Assembly (NCBI GenBank): GCA_028280785.1
Contig: JANQLF010000089.1
Span: 1-55,272, forward strand
Reading direction: 5' to 3'
Source of the DNA: Planctomycetota bacterium
GTDB taxonomy: Bacteria > Planctomycetota > UBA11346
Length of the DNA: 55,272 bases
Made by a program: the position numbers and the translations under genes. The notes under the pieces were generated by a model. The model made no database searches. It was not told the origin of the DNA and worked only from the letters and a program-made list of their open reading frames with translations. This document shows, one piece after another, positions 35,568 through 45,600 of this stretch; positions within the stretch are counted from its first letter, which is position 1; every line of letters starts with the position of its first letter.

Positions 35568-36644
35568 TTATTTAGAGTTCGATAAAATTTCAGACTGGAT
35601 AACGGTGTGCATCATGAATTCATCAACACCGCTATCGATGCGTTTCAATAATTCATAACTTTTCTCACCCATGAGAGCGAAATCGACCGGCGCTAAGTAT
35701 CGCACTTGAGACAAAACATCCTGGTAATGTGCATCACCAGCCCAACAAGCAATCTCTACTGATAATCCCATTTCACGGCAAATCTGTGCAATAGACCGAC
35801 CATCTTCAGTCACGATTGCAGTAGGTGCCGCATGCTTGGTAATTGCTTCCTCTAAGCTTTCTCGCAAAGATTGATCAACGCCATATTTTTTAGAGAAAAA
35901 ATCAAGGCCTTGCTCAACACCACCGGCACGACAACCTAAACGGAATCCAGTAAAGCGTTGACGACGACACAAGTCATAGCGTGGATTGCTCTGTTCTAAG
36001 CCACCGACAAACCATAAATTTTTATGCCCATCATTGATTAAGTTTCTAGTCATTTCAAAACTGGATACTTCATTATCGAAGTAAACAGAATGAACACCAA
36101 TATCAGTTGCATCTAAATCAGTTGCAATAATTGGAATACCCAATTGTTTTAACGATGCGATTAATCCTAAATTGACAACATTAACTAAAATTAAAACATC
36201 AACTTCATGACGAATTATATCTTGAATATCAAAATGAATATGCTGACCAATGTTTTTCTTTTTAGCCTGAAACAAGGTAACGTTTTTATCATCTTCCAAT
36301 GCATTCTTTTGGATAATCTGCATCAACGGACCAAACATGGAGTCCTGCAAACCGCTGATACCCATACCGCATAAAATACCAATATGCTTGCACTCGCGAC
36401 GAACTGGTGCAACAAATGTGCCGCGTCCTTTTTGCGAATAGAGCACTGATTCTTCGCATAATTCAGAAAGCGCGCGCTGAACCGTCGCCAAACTAATCTC
36501 GTAGGTATCACAAATACTACGCATGCCTGGCAAGCGTTCGTGTGCTACTAACTCACCTTCTTTGACCTGCATCTTAATCAGATGCTTCAGGCTCTTATAG
36601 GACTTGCGGCCTGTTGGAGTGGATGGGAGCGTGTACTCAGTCAT
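35568..36644 (-). CDS. GntR-family regulator with LacI-type ligand-binding domain (AraR-like layout)
   Basis: This 358-residue regulator has a GntR winged helix (about 14-82; ERLPGMRSICDTYEISLATVQRAL, GRGTFVAP) joined to a periplasmic-binding-protein-like effector domain (about 88-350; HIGILCGMGISG, DGHKNLWFVGG, AIVTEDG). This arrangement occurs in AraR-type sugar repressors. Its own promoter (36684-36711) overlaps a perfect palindrome just downstream, indicating autorepression relieved by a sugar. It is the first gene of a run of thirteen minus-strand genes with gaps under 30 bases, so it likely controls them all. Confidence 0.93.
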   Translation of the reverse strand: MTEYTLPSTPTGRKSYKSLKHLIKMQVKEGELVAHERLPGMRSICDTYEISLATVQRALSELCEESVLYSQKGRGTFVAPVRRECKHIGILCGMGISGLQDSMFGPLMQIIQKNALEDDKNVTLFQAKKKNIGQHIHFDIQDIIRHEVDVLILVNVVNLGLIASLKQLGIPIIATDLDATDIGVHSVYFDNEVSSFEMTRNLINDGHKNLWFVGGLEQSNPRYDLCRRQRFTGFRLGCRAGGVEQGLDFFSKKYGVDQSLRESLEEAITKHAAPTAIVTEDGRSIAQICREMGLSVEIACWAGDAHYQDVLSQVRYLAPVDFALMGEKSYELLKRIDSGVDEFMMHTVIQSEILSNSK

Positions 36645-36662
36645 AACTTGCCTTCCTAACTG

Positions 36663-36677
36663 AAAGTATGATACTTT
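36663..36677. promoter_or_regulatory. Perfect palindrome, candidate GntR operator
   Basis: AAAGTAT-G-ATACTTT is a perfect 15-base inverted repeat placed 6 bases downstream of the -10 of the GntR promoter, over the expected transcription start and 19 bases before the ATG. This is a standard repressor position. Confidence 0.6.
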
Positions 36678-36683
36678 GTGAAA

Positions 36684-36711
36684 TATATAACACTTAAATG
36701 CGCTATTTCAA
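36684..36711 (-). promoter_or_regulatory. Sigma70-like promoter for the GntR-headed operon
   Basis: On the minus strand TTGAAA (36706-36711) and TATATA (36684-36689) are separated by 16 bases. The palindrome at 36663-36677 follows directly, supporting regulated transcription of the operon. Confidence 0.6.
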
Positions 36712-36735
36712 GACTTGTGACAGGTTTTATAACAC

Positions 36736-36764
36736 TTTACATTACAGTTAAATATTTTTATAAC
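36736..36764 (+). promoter_or_regulatory. Sigma70-like promoter for the DUF6785 membrane protein
   Basis: TTTACA (36736-36741) and TATAAC (36759-36764) are separated by exactly 17 bases. Transcription would start near 36771, giving a leader of about 330 bases. The -10 is flanked by the inverted repeat CATTACA (36740-36746) / TGTAATG (36771-36777), a possible operator. The promoter is back to back with the GntR promoter. Confidence 0.55.
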
Positions 36765-36852
36765 AATATGTGTAATGCCTTTTAGATTGAGACTTTGGAT
36801 ATTTGGGGTACACCTGATGATAGAGCAGTTCCTAGACCAGATTGCGATAGGA

Positions 36853-36868
36853 AGGCCTCTCAAGGCCT
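36853..36868 (+). promoter_or_regulatory. GC-rich hairpin in the DUF6785 leader
   Basis: AGGCCT-CTCA-AGGCCT forms a 6-bp stem with a 4-base loop, ending two bases before GGAGG, the strong ribosome site of the small leader ORF at 36881. It could influence access to that site. Confidence 0.35.
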
Positions 36869-36880
36869 GAGGAGGGCTTC

Positions 36881-37075
36881 ATGAGGCGAACCTGGCATCT
36901 CGAATTTGAGTCGCTCAGAGCGCTTTTACCGGCTAGTCACAGAACACTAAGAATGTTGTTTACAGTCAAAGGCAGCAGTGTCTTTTGTAATCTTTTTCAT
37001 GCAAACAATGACTACAGATCAAGAAATATTAGTAGGCAGCATTGTTGCTTTTTTTCAAATGAATACACTCTTTGA
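36881..37075 (+). CDS. Candidate 64-residue leader ORF
   Basis: A short ORF starts at ATG 36881 with GGAGG five bases upstream, one of the strongest Shine-Dalgarno matches in the window, and ends 23 bases before the DUF6785 gene. The peptide has no recognisable domain, signal or membrane segment and its composition is not obviously protein-like. It runs through the hairpin/T-tract at 37036-37055, so its translation could affect that structure. It may be a regulatory leader or chance. Confidence 0.3.
   Translation: MRRTWHLEFESLRALLPASHRTLRMLFTVKGSSVFCNLFHANNDYRSRNISRQHCCFFSNEYTL
37036..37055 (+). terminator. Hairpin plus T-tract in the DUF6785 leader (possible attenuator)
   Basis: GCAGC-ATT-GTTGC (one G-U pair; extendable by two pairs outward) is followed by seven T residues. 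It lies inside the leader ORF and 43 bases before the DUF6785 start codon. A terminator here would have to be bypassed for the transporter gene to be expressed. The stem is short, so strength is uncertain. Confidence 0.35.
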
Positions 37076-37098
37076 CCCACCTCAAACACAGGAAATAA

Positions 37099-39393
37099 AT
37101 GGCCGAATCTGAAACAGTAGAGAATCCAAATGAGGGCGAAGCAGAAGATCAAAACGATGCTCCAATCGTTCATAATAGAGCCTTTACTCTTAAGTCAGTT
37201 TTATTTGGCGCCATTGGTTTACTGTTCACTATATTTTTTACCGCAATCAATGACATTTATTTAGTACAAACGTCATTTATTGCTAACCACCTGCCACCCG
37301 GTCCACTTTTTCTGGTTATCGCTCTGGCATTGATTTGGAACCCGATGTGGTATTCCAAAGTTGCCTTATGGACCTGCGGCTCTGCGTTTGCGCTCCTGGT
37401 TGGCTGTTATACGCACTTTATCCTTGGACATTCTTTTTTTTGGTCTTGGCATTTACTCATTTTATTGTTTTGCGCATTAAGCAGCGCCGGCCCTGTCTGG
37501 GAATTTGTCTCCAAAAAATTTGCATTAACGGGCAAAGAACTCATCACCACATTAATCATCATTATTTGTGGTTGCTGGACAGCAGGCGCGAGCCTTAATT
37601 ACCATTTCGCTCCAACCCAAGTCGGCATGTGGACTATTTACAATAATAAAGTCCAAATGCAAAAAATGGAGACAATCGAGTATATTCCAGAACACCTCTT
37701 CCCTTCCGGTGGCCTTAATCAAATCGGTGATGACGAAGCCGAAAAGCAAAGAGTTTATGAGGCCTGGCGTACCGGCTCAGCTGAACAAGGCACTGAAGGT
37801 GTTCCCTGGGATGCCTGGATGCCCTCAATTATTAGCAGTTGGGCACCACTATTCATCTTCTTTAGCACCTGCACCATTGCCCTGGCACTTATTGTCCATC
37901 GACAGTGGTCACACCATGAACAGTTAGCCTACCCTATTGCAGAAATTGGAACGAGTATTTTTTCCAAAGAAGAAGGACGGGCACTACCGAGCCTTTTCTA
38001 CAACAAACAATTTTGGATTGCTTCACTATTTGTCATCGCCTTTCATGGCATTCGCTATATGCACACCTGGTTTCCCAATAATGTTCCGGACATTCAAAAT
38101 CGCACCTATTTTAATTTTATGCTCGAGATATTTCCCGTTCTAAGGAAATCTGGTGTTTTCTATGTCCATTACTTCCAATTCTTTTTTACTATAATAGGTA
38201 TTTGCTACTTCCTTTCGCGTGAAATTGGGCTCACTCTCGGTGTCGCACCATTTTTATTGGCATTTGTAGGTGCGCAGTTCTATATCACCACTGGTCAAAA
38301 GATCAGTGGCGATGACACTGCACTTATGCGCACCGGTGCTTATATCGCATACGCTGCCATCATACTTTATACGGGTCGTAATTATTATTGGGCGGTACTG
38401 AAAAAAGCATTTAACTTCAAACCCGCTTCTGCCCATGAACAAGACGGTGCTTTTGCATCTCGTATACTCATGGTTTCATTCCTCGGTTTAATATTAGTTC
38501 TCAATCAATCATTTAATTTAGACCTTGTTCTCTCCATACTCTTTTGTGTTACTGGGTTATTAATGTTCCTGGTTTTCACCAGGGTCATCTGTGAAACTGG
38601 ATTGCCGTATTTACAATCAGCCTGGGAACCGGGTCCATTTTTAATTAAATTCTTCGGCGTCAGTGCTCTCGGTGCTACACCAGTAGTGCTCTTATATTAT
38701 ATAAGTGCCATCGTCTTCGCTGACCCGAAAGAAACAGTCATGCCTTACGTGGCCAACAGCCTTAAGATGGCAGAGAATAATAAATTTAAATTGAAGAAAA
38801 TAATTGTTGCCGTCATTGTTATCAGCATGGTCTCGGTACTGATGACCATGGGCGTCCGCCTCTACCAACAATACCACATGGGCGGACATAAAATGAGCTA
38901 CCCATGGGCTGATTACAATGTTCCGCACGGCGTACTCAGCAACGCTACCAGAGATTTAACCACACTCGACGATATCGGACAGCGCACAGCACCAGGCGAA
39001 GCTTCGTCAGTAGGCTTCTTCGAACGCATTGGCCTCATCGATACCAGCGGTAAAACCATCGGCTTCCTGCTCGCAGGTGTCTGTGGAGTCGGCCTGTTCT
39101 TCTTCCTCCGCTTCCGTTTCACTGGATTTTTTCTCCACCCCGTGCTGTTCCTCATCTGGGGCACCGGACCCAACCAGCGAACCTTTTATTCATTCCTCAT
39201 TGGTTGGCTAATTCGAGAAGCCATCGTGCGCTTCGGAGGTGGGAAGATCTATCAAGACTGCAAACCATTCTTTATCGGCCTTATATTTGCTGAACTACTC
39301 ATGGCAGTTATCGGCATGGGTGTCGGCACCCTGTACTGTTTATTTACCGAGTTCCAAGAAAAACCACCAAAATTCGCATTCCAATTAGGGTAA
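37099..39393 (+). CDS. DUF6785/DUF6784-type polytopic membrane protein, OPT-like transporter candidate
   Basis: This 764-residue protein has a polar 30-residue N-terminus and about 14-16 hydrophobic segments. Stretches such as HHEQLAYPIAEIGTSIF and the C-terminal HPVLFLIWGTGPNQ, GWLIREAIVRFGGGK and CKPFFIGLIFAELL match the DUF6785/6784 families I know from planctomycetes and Lentisphaerota, which resemble oligopeptide (OPT) transporters. Transport is inferred; no substrate is known. AGGA five bases before ATG supports the start. It is divergent from the GntR operon and has its own promoter and long leader. It is the only transporter candidate near a cluster of mostly cytoplasmic enzymes. Confidence 0.85.
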   Translation: MAESETVENPNEGEAEDQNDAPIVHNRAFTLKSVLFGAIGLLFTIFFTAINDIYLVQTSFIANHLPPGPLFLVIALALIWNPMWYSKVALWTCGSAFALLVGCYTHFILGHSFFWSWHLLILLFCALSSAGPVWEFVSKKFALTGKELITTLIIIICGCWTAGASLNYHFAPTQVGMWTIYNNKVQMQKMETIEYIPEHLFPSGGLNQIGDDEAEKQRVYEAWRTGSAEQGTEGVPWDAWMPSIISSWAPLFIFFSTCTIALALIVHRQWSHHEQLAYPIAEIGTSIFSKEEGRALPSLFYNKQFWIASLFVIAFHGIRYMHTWFPNNVPDIQNRTYFNFMLEIFPVLRKSGVFYVHYFQFFFTIIGICYFLSREIGLTLGVAPFLLAFVGAQFYITTGQKISGDDTALMRTGAYIAYAAIILYTGRNYYWAVLKKAFNFKPASAHEQDGAFASRILMVSFLGLILVLNQSFNLDLVLSILFCVTGLLMFLVFTRVICETGLPYLQSAWEPGPFLIKFFGVSALGATPVVLLYYISAIVFADPKETVMPYVANSLKMAENNKFKLKKIIVAVIVISMVSVLMTMGVRLYQQYHMGGHKMSYPWADYNVPHGVLSNATRDLTTLDDIGQRTAPGEASSVGFFERIGLIDTSGKTIGFLLAGVCGVGLFFFLRFRFTGFFLHPVLFLIWGTGPNQRTFYSFLIGWLIREAIVRFGGGKIYQDCKPFFIGLIFAELLMAVIGMGVGTLYCLFTEFQEKPPKFAFQLG

Positions 39394-39512
39394 GTCTCAT
39401 CATCGCCTTACATCCCCACCACAAACGACCACCGTACACTTGTTCATGCTACCAGTATGAATCTTTGGTTGGAACCTATCACTAAGTATATTCGCATATA
39501 CGCAGAAGCATC

Positions 39513-42500
39513 ATGGCTCATTCAGATATCATCAAAAAGGCCAAGAAAAACCGCGAAGATCTGAGCAAAACTGTCAATGAAGCAACACCACAATTGCCAG
39601 CTCACCTCGAAGCCAAAGACATTTTATCGATTGAAACAGTAGATGACGAATTAGTACCGGTTGGCATTCAACACGGCGATAACCCTTTTATCAGTGGCGT
39701 CCTCATTTTTGATAAATTACATAATCGGCCCTTACACAGTTTTCGCTACGAAATTGGTGATATCCTCGGATCTGGCGGTAGTGGTTCAGTCTACAACCTC
39801 TTAGATAAAAATTTGAAACGCAATATCGCCGTAAAATTTCTCAGCGCCAGCAGTAAAGATAAAGACAAGAATATTAAAAAGTTTATGCAAGAAGCGCTAC
39901 TCACTAGCCGCCTTGAGCATCCAAATATTCCACCTGTCTACAATCTTAGAATGGAAAAAAATAGACAGATTTTTTATACCATGAAAAAAATCGATGGTAT
40001 TCCACTTAGCGATATCATTAAAGATGGAACAGGTAATGTTCAAACCGACATAGACAAGATTGTCTCGATTATCATCAAAGCTTGCGAGGCACTCGGCTAC
40101 GCTCATTCACGCGGCATTATACATCGCGATGTTAAACCATCCAATATAATGATTGGTGACTATGGTGAAGTTTATCTCGTCGACTGGGGTGTTGCCTTTG
40201 ACAAAAATGATGGATTAGAACACAGCGGGCATATGGCAGGCACGCCTGTCTACATGAGCCCCGAACAGTCTAAAAAACAAACAGCTGATGAACGTAGCGA
40301 TATTTATTGCATTGGCACTACGCTTTATCACGCACTCTTTAATGAAGTTCCGTTCGACACATCAACCGTCGATACGTTTTGGGCACATAAAAAATCTGGG
40401 AAACTAAGAAGTATCTCAGTTAATGAAAAAGATCGCATTCCGGCACCACTCATCACGATTTGCAACAAATGCTTAGAATCAAAGCCACAAGATCGCTATC
40501 AAAATATGGAAGAGCTGCTTTCTGATTTAAAAACTTTTCAAAATGGCGGCATGATTCGCATCCATCAATACAGTATGAGCGAAATAGTAAAATTTCACAT
40601 GAAACACTCTGTACGGCATATTGCTTGGGTGGCATTAGTATGCATTTGTGTGGTCGTTTTTTCAGTACTCCTCTACCAACAATATCAACGACAAGTAGCA
40701 GATTGGGGTGAACCTATATTTGAGGAAACCTTTGATGACCCTAATTGGAAAGATAATTGGGTCTTCCGTGAAGACAGGTCTGAATTTGTACTCGAAAATG
40801 GACGGCTAGTTACTCAAAATGGGCCTGAGTTTGTTTGGTTTTATAAAACACCAATACAAGGTGATATCGCTATTGAATTTGAAGGTGAAAACCTCAAAAA
40901 TTCAAGACCAGGTGACCTATCGATAATCTTTGTTCAAGACCTTGATGAATTCAAAACAAATCGAACACCGAGAAACGCTTATTACTTACAGCATGGCGGA
41001 CTTGATAATACCTGTTCAATGATTGAAGGACCTGACGGCAGACTCGATTTCAAACTCCTCCAACTGAAAACCAACATCCCCTACCAGATACGTGGTGAGC
41101 TAGACGGAAAAAACCTACGCTTATATTTGGATGGTGAACTCATTTGCTCTTATGAGTTACTGAGTCCACTCAAAGGCGGCTACATAGGGCTCTACGCTTA
41201 CCATGATTTTAAAGCCTTTGATAATATAAAAATCTATAACAAGGAATTACCGGAACTCACAACAATCACTTCTCCAGTAGATATGTTGTTTGAGAATAAA
41301 GAATATGAATTAGCAATTGAACGTTATAAAAGCATCAGCGAAGCCCATGCAGGCACAGATATCGGTAATGATGCACTCTATAAACTTGGTCTCTGTTACC
41401 ATAAATTAGACCGCGCTGATGAAGCACTCAAAACCTGGAAAAAAATTGATCGATCTCAATACAATAATCATATCAATCACTATCGATGGAATAAGCTCTA
41501 CAAAAATAAAGAATACTACACCCTATTAAAGCAAATGAGTGATGCGTACAAAAACTCACCTCACCCCAAACAAGTTATACAAGAATGGTCAATGTTCTTG
41601 CAAGATGCATCAGCGCTAGGCGATTTCGAACTGATCAATTCCTTCTTAAGGTTTAGGAATGCCCATTTCCCCGATGATCAAATTTATAGTAAGGAAGTCG
41701 TGGAAGCGCTCAAAGTCATTGGACGCATCGAAAAAGCACTGGTCATGTTTCCTCAACAAGACTTCGTCGCCATCCAAACATTACTTGAGACAGGTCGCTA
41801 TAAGGACATTATCGACAATTACCCCAAGCAAGAACACGCTCAAACTCGCGCTTTATATTTATCTGGTCAATTTGAAAAACTCATTGAGCGTGAAGATGAA
41901 TCAGAGTTCTCAATCCTCAATGCGCTTATTGCTGCCGGTCGTCTAGATGAGGCTGAACAACAATTTTCTGACGATGAGGATTTCAAGAACCGTATTTTAT
42001 TCTACGGTAAGGGTGAATTTCAAACCCTCATTGATACACTTGAACCAGAGCAAGGTTATCACCACACCTCGAAACTAATGTTAGGTTTGGAAGAAGAATT
42101 TTTGGAATTTATAAAAACCAGACCGACCGTCTCTGCGGAACGACAACTGGATGCCCGTATGTCGTTAGCATTACGAAATTATGTTAATGGAGATAAAAAA
42201 GATTTATCTGAGCTACAGAGTTTAAGTGAAGGAGTAGAGGGCTCTCTCTACTATTCCCGAGAAACGCCCTTCCATGTTTATTTTCTACTCCCGCTACTGA
42301 AATATTTTCAAAATGACGAATCAGCCCTCTTTCACCAATTGCGAGTCATCATTGAGAAACGTAAACAATCTCTAGGCATGCGTCTCTGGTATTGTGCCAA
42401 ATTACTACGGGGTGATATTGGCAGGGGCGAATTCATGCGGCAGCCACAGCAGCTGCGTGTAGAAGCTGACTTCTATTTATACAGAGCACTCCAGTTTGAT

Positions 42501-42629
42501 ATCAAAGGCCGCAAACAAGATGCTTTACACCTTTATAAAACTTTTAAACAACTACCTCAGTATAAAAAATTCCCACTCGCGACCATCAACAGATTTATCG
42601 ATTATCGCATTGATGCCCTGAATAAATAG
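39513..42629 (+). CDS. Transmembrane Ser/Thr kinase with lectin-like and TPR domains (active)
   Basis: This 1038-residue protein has a kinase domain (about 76-345) with glycine loop GSGGSGSVY (86-94), Lys108, HRD 204-206, DWG 224-226 and MSPEQ 248-252, so catalysis is expected. A TM helix (369-388) leads to a LamG/DUF1080-like domain (about 400-575; WVFREDRSEFVLENGRLVT) and a long TPR-type helical region (590-1035). The C-terminal part should be extracytoplasmic. It is a paralogue of the tail-to-tail pseudokinase at 42634-45786, four bases away. A short palindrome (GTATAT-TCGC-ATATAC, 39486-39501) precedes the start. Confidence 0.93.
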   Translation: MAHSDIIKKAKKNREDLSKTVNEATPQLPAHLEAKDILSIETVDDELVPVGIQHGDNPFISGVLIFDKLHNRPLHSFRYEIGDILGSGGSGSVYNLLDKNLKRNIAVKFLSASSKDKDKNIKKFMQEALLTSRLEHPNIPPVYNLRMEKNRQIFYTMKKIDGIPLSDIIKDGTGNVQTDIDKIVSIIIKACEALGYAHSRGIIHRDVKPSNIMIGDYGEVYLVDWGVAFDKNDGLEHSGHMAGTPVYMSPEQSKKQTADERSDIYCIGTTLYHALFNEVPFDTSTVDTFWAHKKSGKLRSISVNEKDRIPAPLITICNKCLESKPQDRYQNMEELLSDLKTFQNGGMIRIHQYSMSEIVKFHMKHSVRHIAWVALVCICVVVFSVLLYQQYQRQVADWGEPIFEETFDDPNWKDNWVFREDRSEFVLENGRLVTQNGPEFVWFYKTPIQGDIAIEFEGENLKNSRPGDLSIIFVQDLDEFKTNRTPRNAYYLQHGGLDNTCSMIEGPDGRLDFKLLQLKTNIPYQIRGELDGKNLRLYLDGELICSYELLSPLKGGYIGLYAYHDFKAFDNIKIYNKELPELTTITSPVDMLFENKEYELAIERYKSISEAHAGTDIGNDALYKLGLCYHKLDRADEALKTWKKIDRSQYNNHINHYRWNKLYKNKEYYTLLKQMSDAYKNSPHPKQVIQEWSMFLQDASALGDFELINSFLRFRNAHFPDDQIYSKEVVEALKVIGRIEKALVMFPQQDFVAIQTLLETGRYKDIIDNYPKQEHAQTRALYLSGQFEKLIEREDESEFSILNALIAAGRLDEAEQQFSDDEDFKNRILFYGKGEFQTLIDTLEPEQGYHHTSKLMLGLEEEFLEFIKTRPTVSAERQLDARMSLALRNYVNGDKKDLSELQSLSEGVEGSLYYSRETPFHVYFLLPLLKYFQNDESALFHQLRVIIEKRKQSLGMRLWYCAKLLRGDIGRGEFMRQPQQLRVEADFYLYRALQFDIKGRKQDALHLYKTFKQLPQYKKFPLATINRFIDYRIDALNK

Positions 42630-42656
42630 TTGCTTACTTCAACTGCTCAATGCGAT
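42604..42656. repeat. Inverted repeat across the converging kinase genes
   Basis: ATCGCATTGA (42604-42613) recurs inverted as TCAATGCGAT (42647-42656). Both copies encode the paralogous C-terminal YRI motif of the two kinases, so the repeat reflects their inverted paralogy. The 33-base loop makes it a poor terminator. Confidence 0.7.
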
Positions 42657-45600
42657 AGGTAATAAACTTTCGCTTGGTTAAGCTTCGACCACTCCTGTTT
42701 TTATACAGCGGTATTTCATTGTAGGCCTGGTACAATCTCAAAGCTTCCTTCTTTTCACCCTTCAGATCATGATACAAGGCTTTGTAAAAGCTGTAGTCAG
42801 CCTCGAGACCATTCTGATTAGGTTGTTTCATAAAGGCTTCTTTATCTAATTCACCCGAAACCAAACCAACGTTGTGCCAGAACCGCATGCCCATAACACG
42901 TTTTTTCTCAGACCAAATTCTACCGAGCGTTCGTTTCAGCGGCTCTGGTGTACCATTGAAGTGTAGCAATATATCTGGCAACAATTTAACCTGAAAAATA
43001 ATGCTCGAGTTATTTCTCTGATAATAGACTGCATTTTCTGCATGGTCATACATCTCTGAAATTGCCGAGTTATCACCCTTCACATATCGCTCAAATGCTA
43101 GCGTTGTTCGCATATCATAACCCGTAACACTACGCAACGTAAATTCCGGATCCTCTTGCGCATCTAAATATTCCTGAGCCTTTCCATAATGGATAAGCAA
43201 GTCATTTTTTATAGACTTTTGCTGCTCTGGCTTTGTAAATGTTTTCAATAATTGATCATGCTGCCCACGCAATTTCATAATCTGCATACGATTACGCCAA
43301 TTATTACCAAAGCGCTTCTCCGCCTCATCAAACCTACCTAAATCAAGTAAACAGCTAAATACCAATGATGGTAAACCGGTATATTCCTTGATAACACGTT
43401 CCTGTTGCCCCGTTGCACGTAGGCTCGAAGCCATTGAGGAATACATATGTGAATAATCAGAAATTATTTTCTGATATTCGCCCATATCGCCCAAAGCACG
43501 TGTAACAATCACGTCTTGATCAGGGAACCAGGCAATCGATTTTTCAGGCTCTTCAAGTAAATCTAATGCATAAGAGGTTTCTAGGGCGAATATTTGATCA
43601 TCTGGAAAATTCTTCTCCCTAAAGCGCAGGAATTCCCTGGTTAAATCGATCTTGCCGTCTTCGCGCACTGTCTTTAGGAATATACCCCATTGCTCACGAA
43701 TTTGTGTTTGTAAACGCGGATTCGCTGAGCGATACATCGCATACATCTGACGCAATAATTCATTATAATCCTGTGCTTTAACCAACTCATTCCAACGATA
43801 GAAATTAATTTGGGTTGCAAACTCGCTCTTTTTAAGCGTATCCCAAATTTCGAATGCACCTTCTATATCTTCTAAATTATATTTACACAGACCCAGCTTA
43901 TATTCACTTTCCCTGCCGATTTCAGAGTTGGGATACAATTCACTGATTTTTTGATACCGCTCTGCAGCGAGTTCGAATAGATTGTTCTCAAACAACAAGT
44001 CGCCAGTTTTAATGATATTCGTTACACGCGGCAATTCACGATTATAGATTTTAATATTATCAATAGCCTTTTCATCGTAGTAGGCATAAATACCAATATA
44101 ACCTGAATTCACAGGAAATAAAAGATCATAGGCACAGACCAATTCATCATCCAAAAAAAGACGTAATTTCTTACCATCTATTTCTCCACGGATTTTATAT
44201 TTTTGTCCAATTTTCAAAGGTAACGTCACATAGTCCAAACGGCCATTGGGGCCTTCAATCATTGAACAGGCATTGCCAACAGCACCGTGTTGCAAATACA
44301 AGACATCTTCACCGCGTTGATTTTGGGCCATATTTTCAATATCTGGACTATAGACAATTGAGAGGTCGCCAGGATTACCGCCCTCCATCATCTCGCCTTC
44401 AAATTCAATCGCCACGCCACCATGCAAACGCTTCTTATAGTACCAAATAAATTCAGGACCGTTTCGTGTGACCAATCGACCATCTTCTACATGCAAATCA
44501 CCGGTTTCACGCGTTACCCAATGTTCACGCCATGCATCACCTTTATCAAATTTTTCTTCATAAATAACACTTCCCCAACCGGATTGCTCAAGGAGATGCA
44601 TTTGATAATACACACCGCCGGCAATCGCGGCCATGAGCAGCATAATGAAAGCCCACTTAATGTGCATAGCATTGTGTTTGACCCAATATTTAATGAGGTC
44701 GCTGGTGCCATATTTATACACATCTACCATGTGACCAGATTGGTATTGTTTTAAATCAACAATAAATTCATCGACACTTTGATAACGCTTATCCGGATCT
44801 GACGTTAAACAGCGTTTACATATTGCCAATAACGGCGCTGGAACTTGAGTAAGCTCATGTTCTTTTACCTCATCAACAACACCGTCTTTTTTCGCCGTCC
44901 AAAACTCATCGAATTTTTCACGCATTAGCGGCGGGCGTTTTAATAAAATATGATAAAGGCTTGCACCGAGAGAGTAGATATCACTCCTCTTGTCTATTTC
45001 TTGGCAAGCCGCCTGTTCAGGGCTCATGTATAATGGCGTACCGCGCAGAACATTATCATCAGGTTCATCGTGCTCCAAATCACGAGCTGCATTCCAGCCA
45101 ACTACATAGACCTCACCAAAATCACCAACCATGAAATACTCAGGTTTTAAATTGCGGTGAATGATTTGACGCGAATGTGCATAGGCGACAATATCAGCAA
45201 TTTTTAGGAATATTTCAACAATATCAGTGACCGTATCGTATTTATGGGCACCGCTGAGTTCTTGGTCGTCATCATCAATATCGCTGGTCAAAACCGATAG
45301 CGGAAATCCCTGAATCTTCTTCATGGTGCAATAAATCTGCTGATTTGAAGAAAGGTCTAAATCATAAACAGGTGGAATCCCTGGATGGTCGAGGTAACTG
45401 AGGATCAATGCCTCATGTATCAGTTCGCCAGCGTCCTCTGAATCCATAGTTAAATTTTGCGTTAATACACGCGCTTCAACTGAGCGGTTTAAATTAGCAT
45501 CCTTTAAATTAAGTACGATTTCATCACTGTTATTTGAGCGAAGTTGTTGAACAGTTTCGTATCTATTGGCACTGAGACCTTGGTTTTCATCATCAAGCTT

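Noticed and set aside
42604..42656. Bidirectional terminator between the converging kinase genes
   Set aside because: The inverted repeat lies in both coding ends, has a 33-base loop and no T-tract, and is explained by the paralogous C-termini.
45060..45150. Intact DFG motif in the pseudokinase (GDFGEVY, residues 221-227)
   Set aside because: This lies before the real DFG position and aligns to GDYGEVY in the active paralogue; the true site reads GWN.
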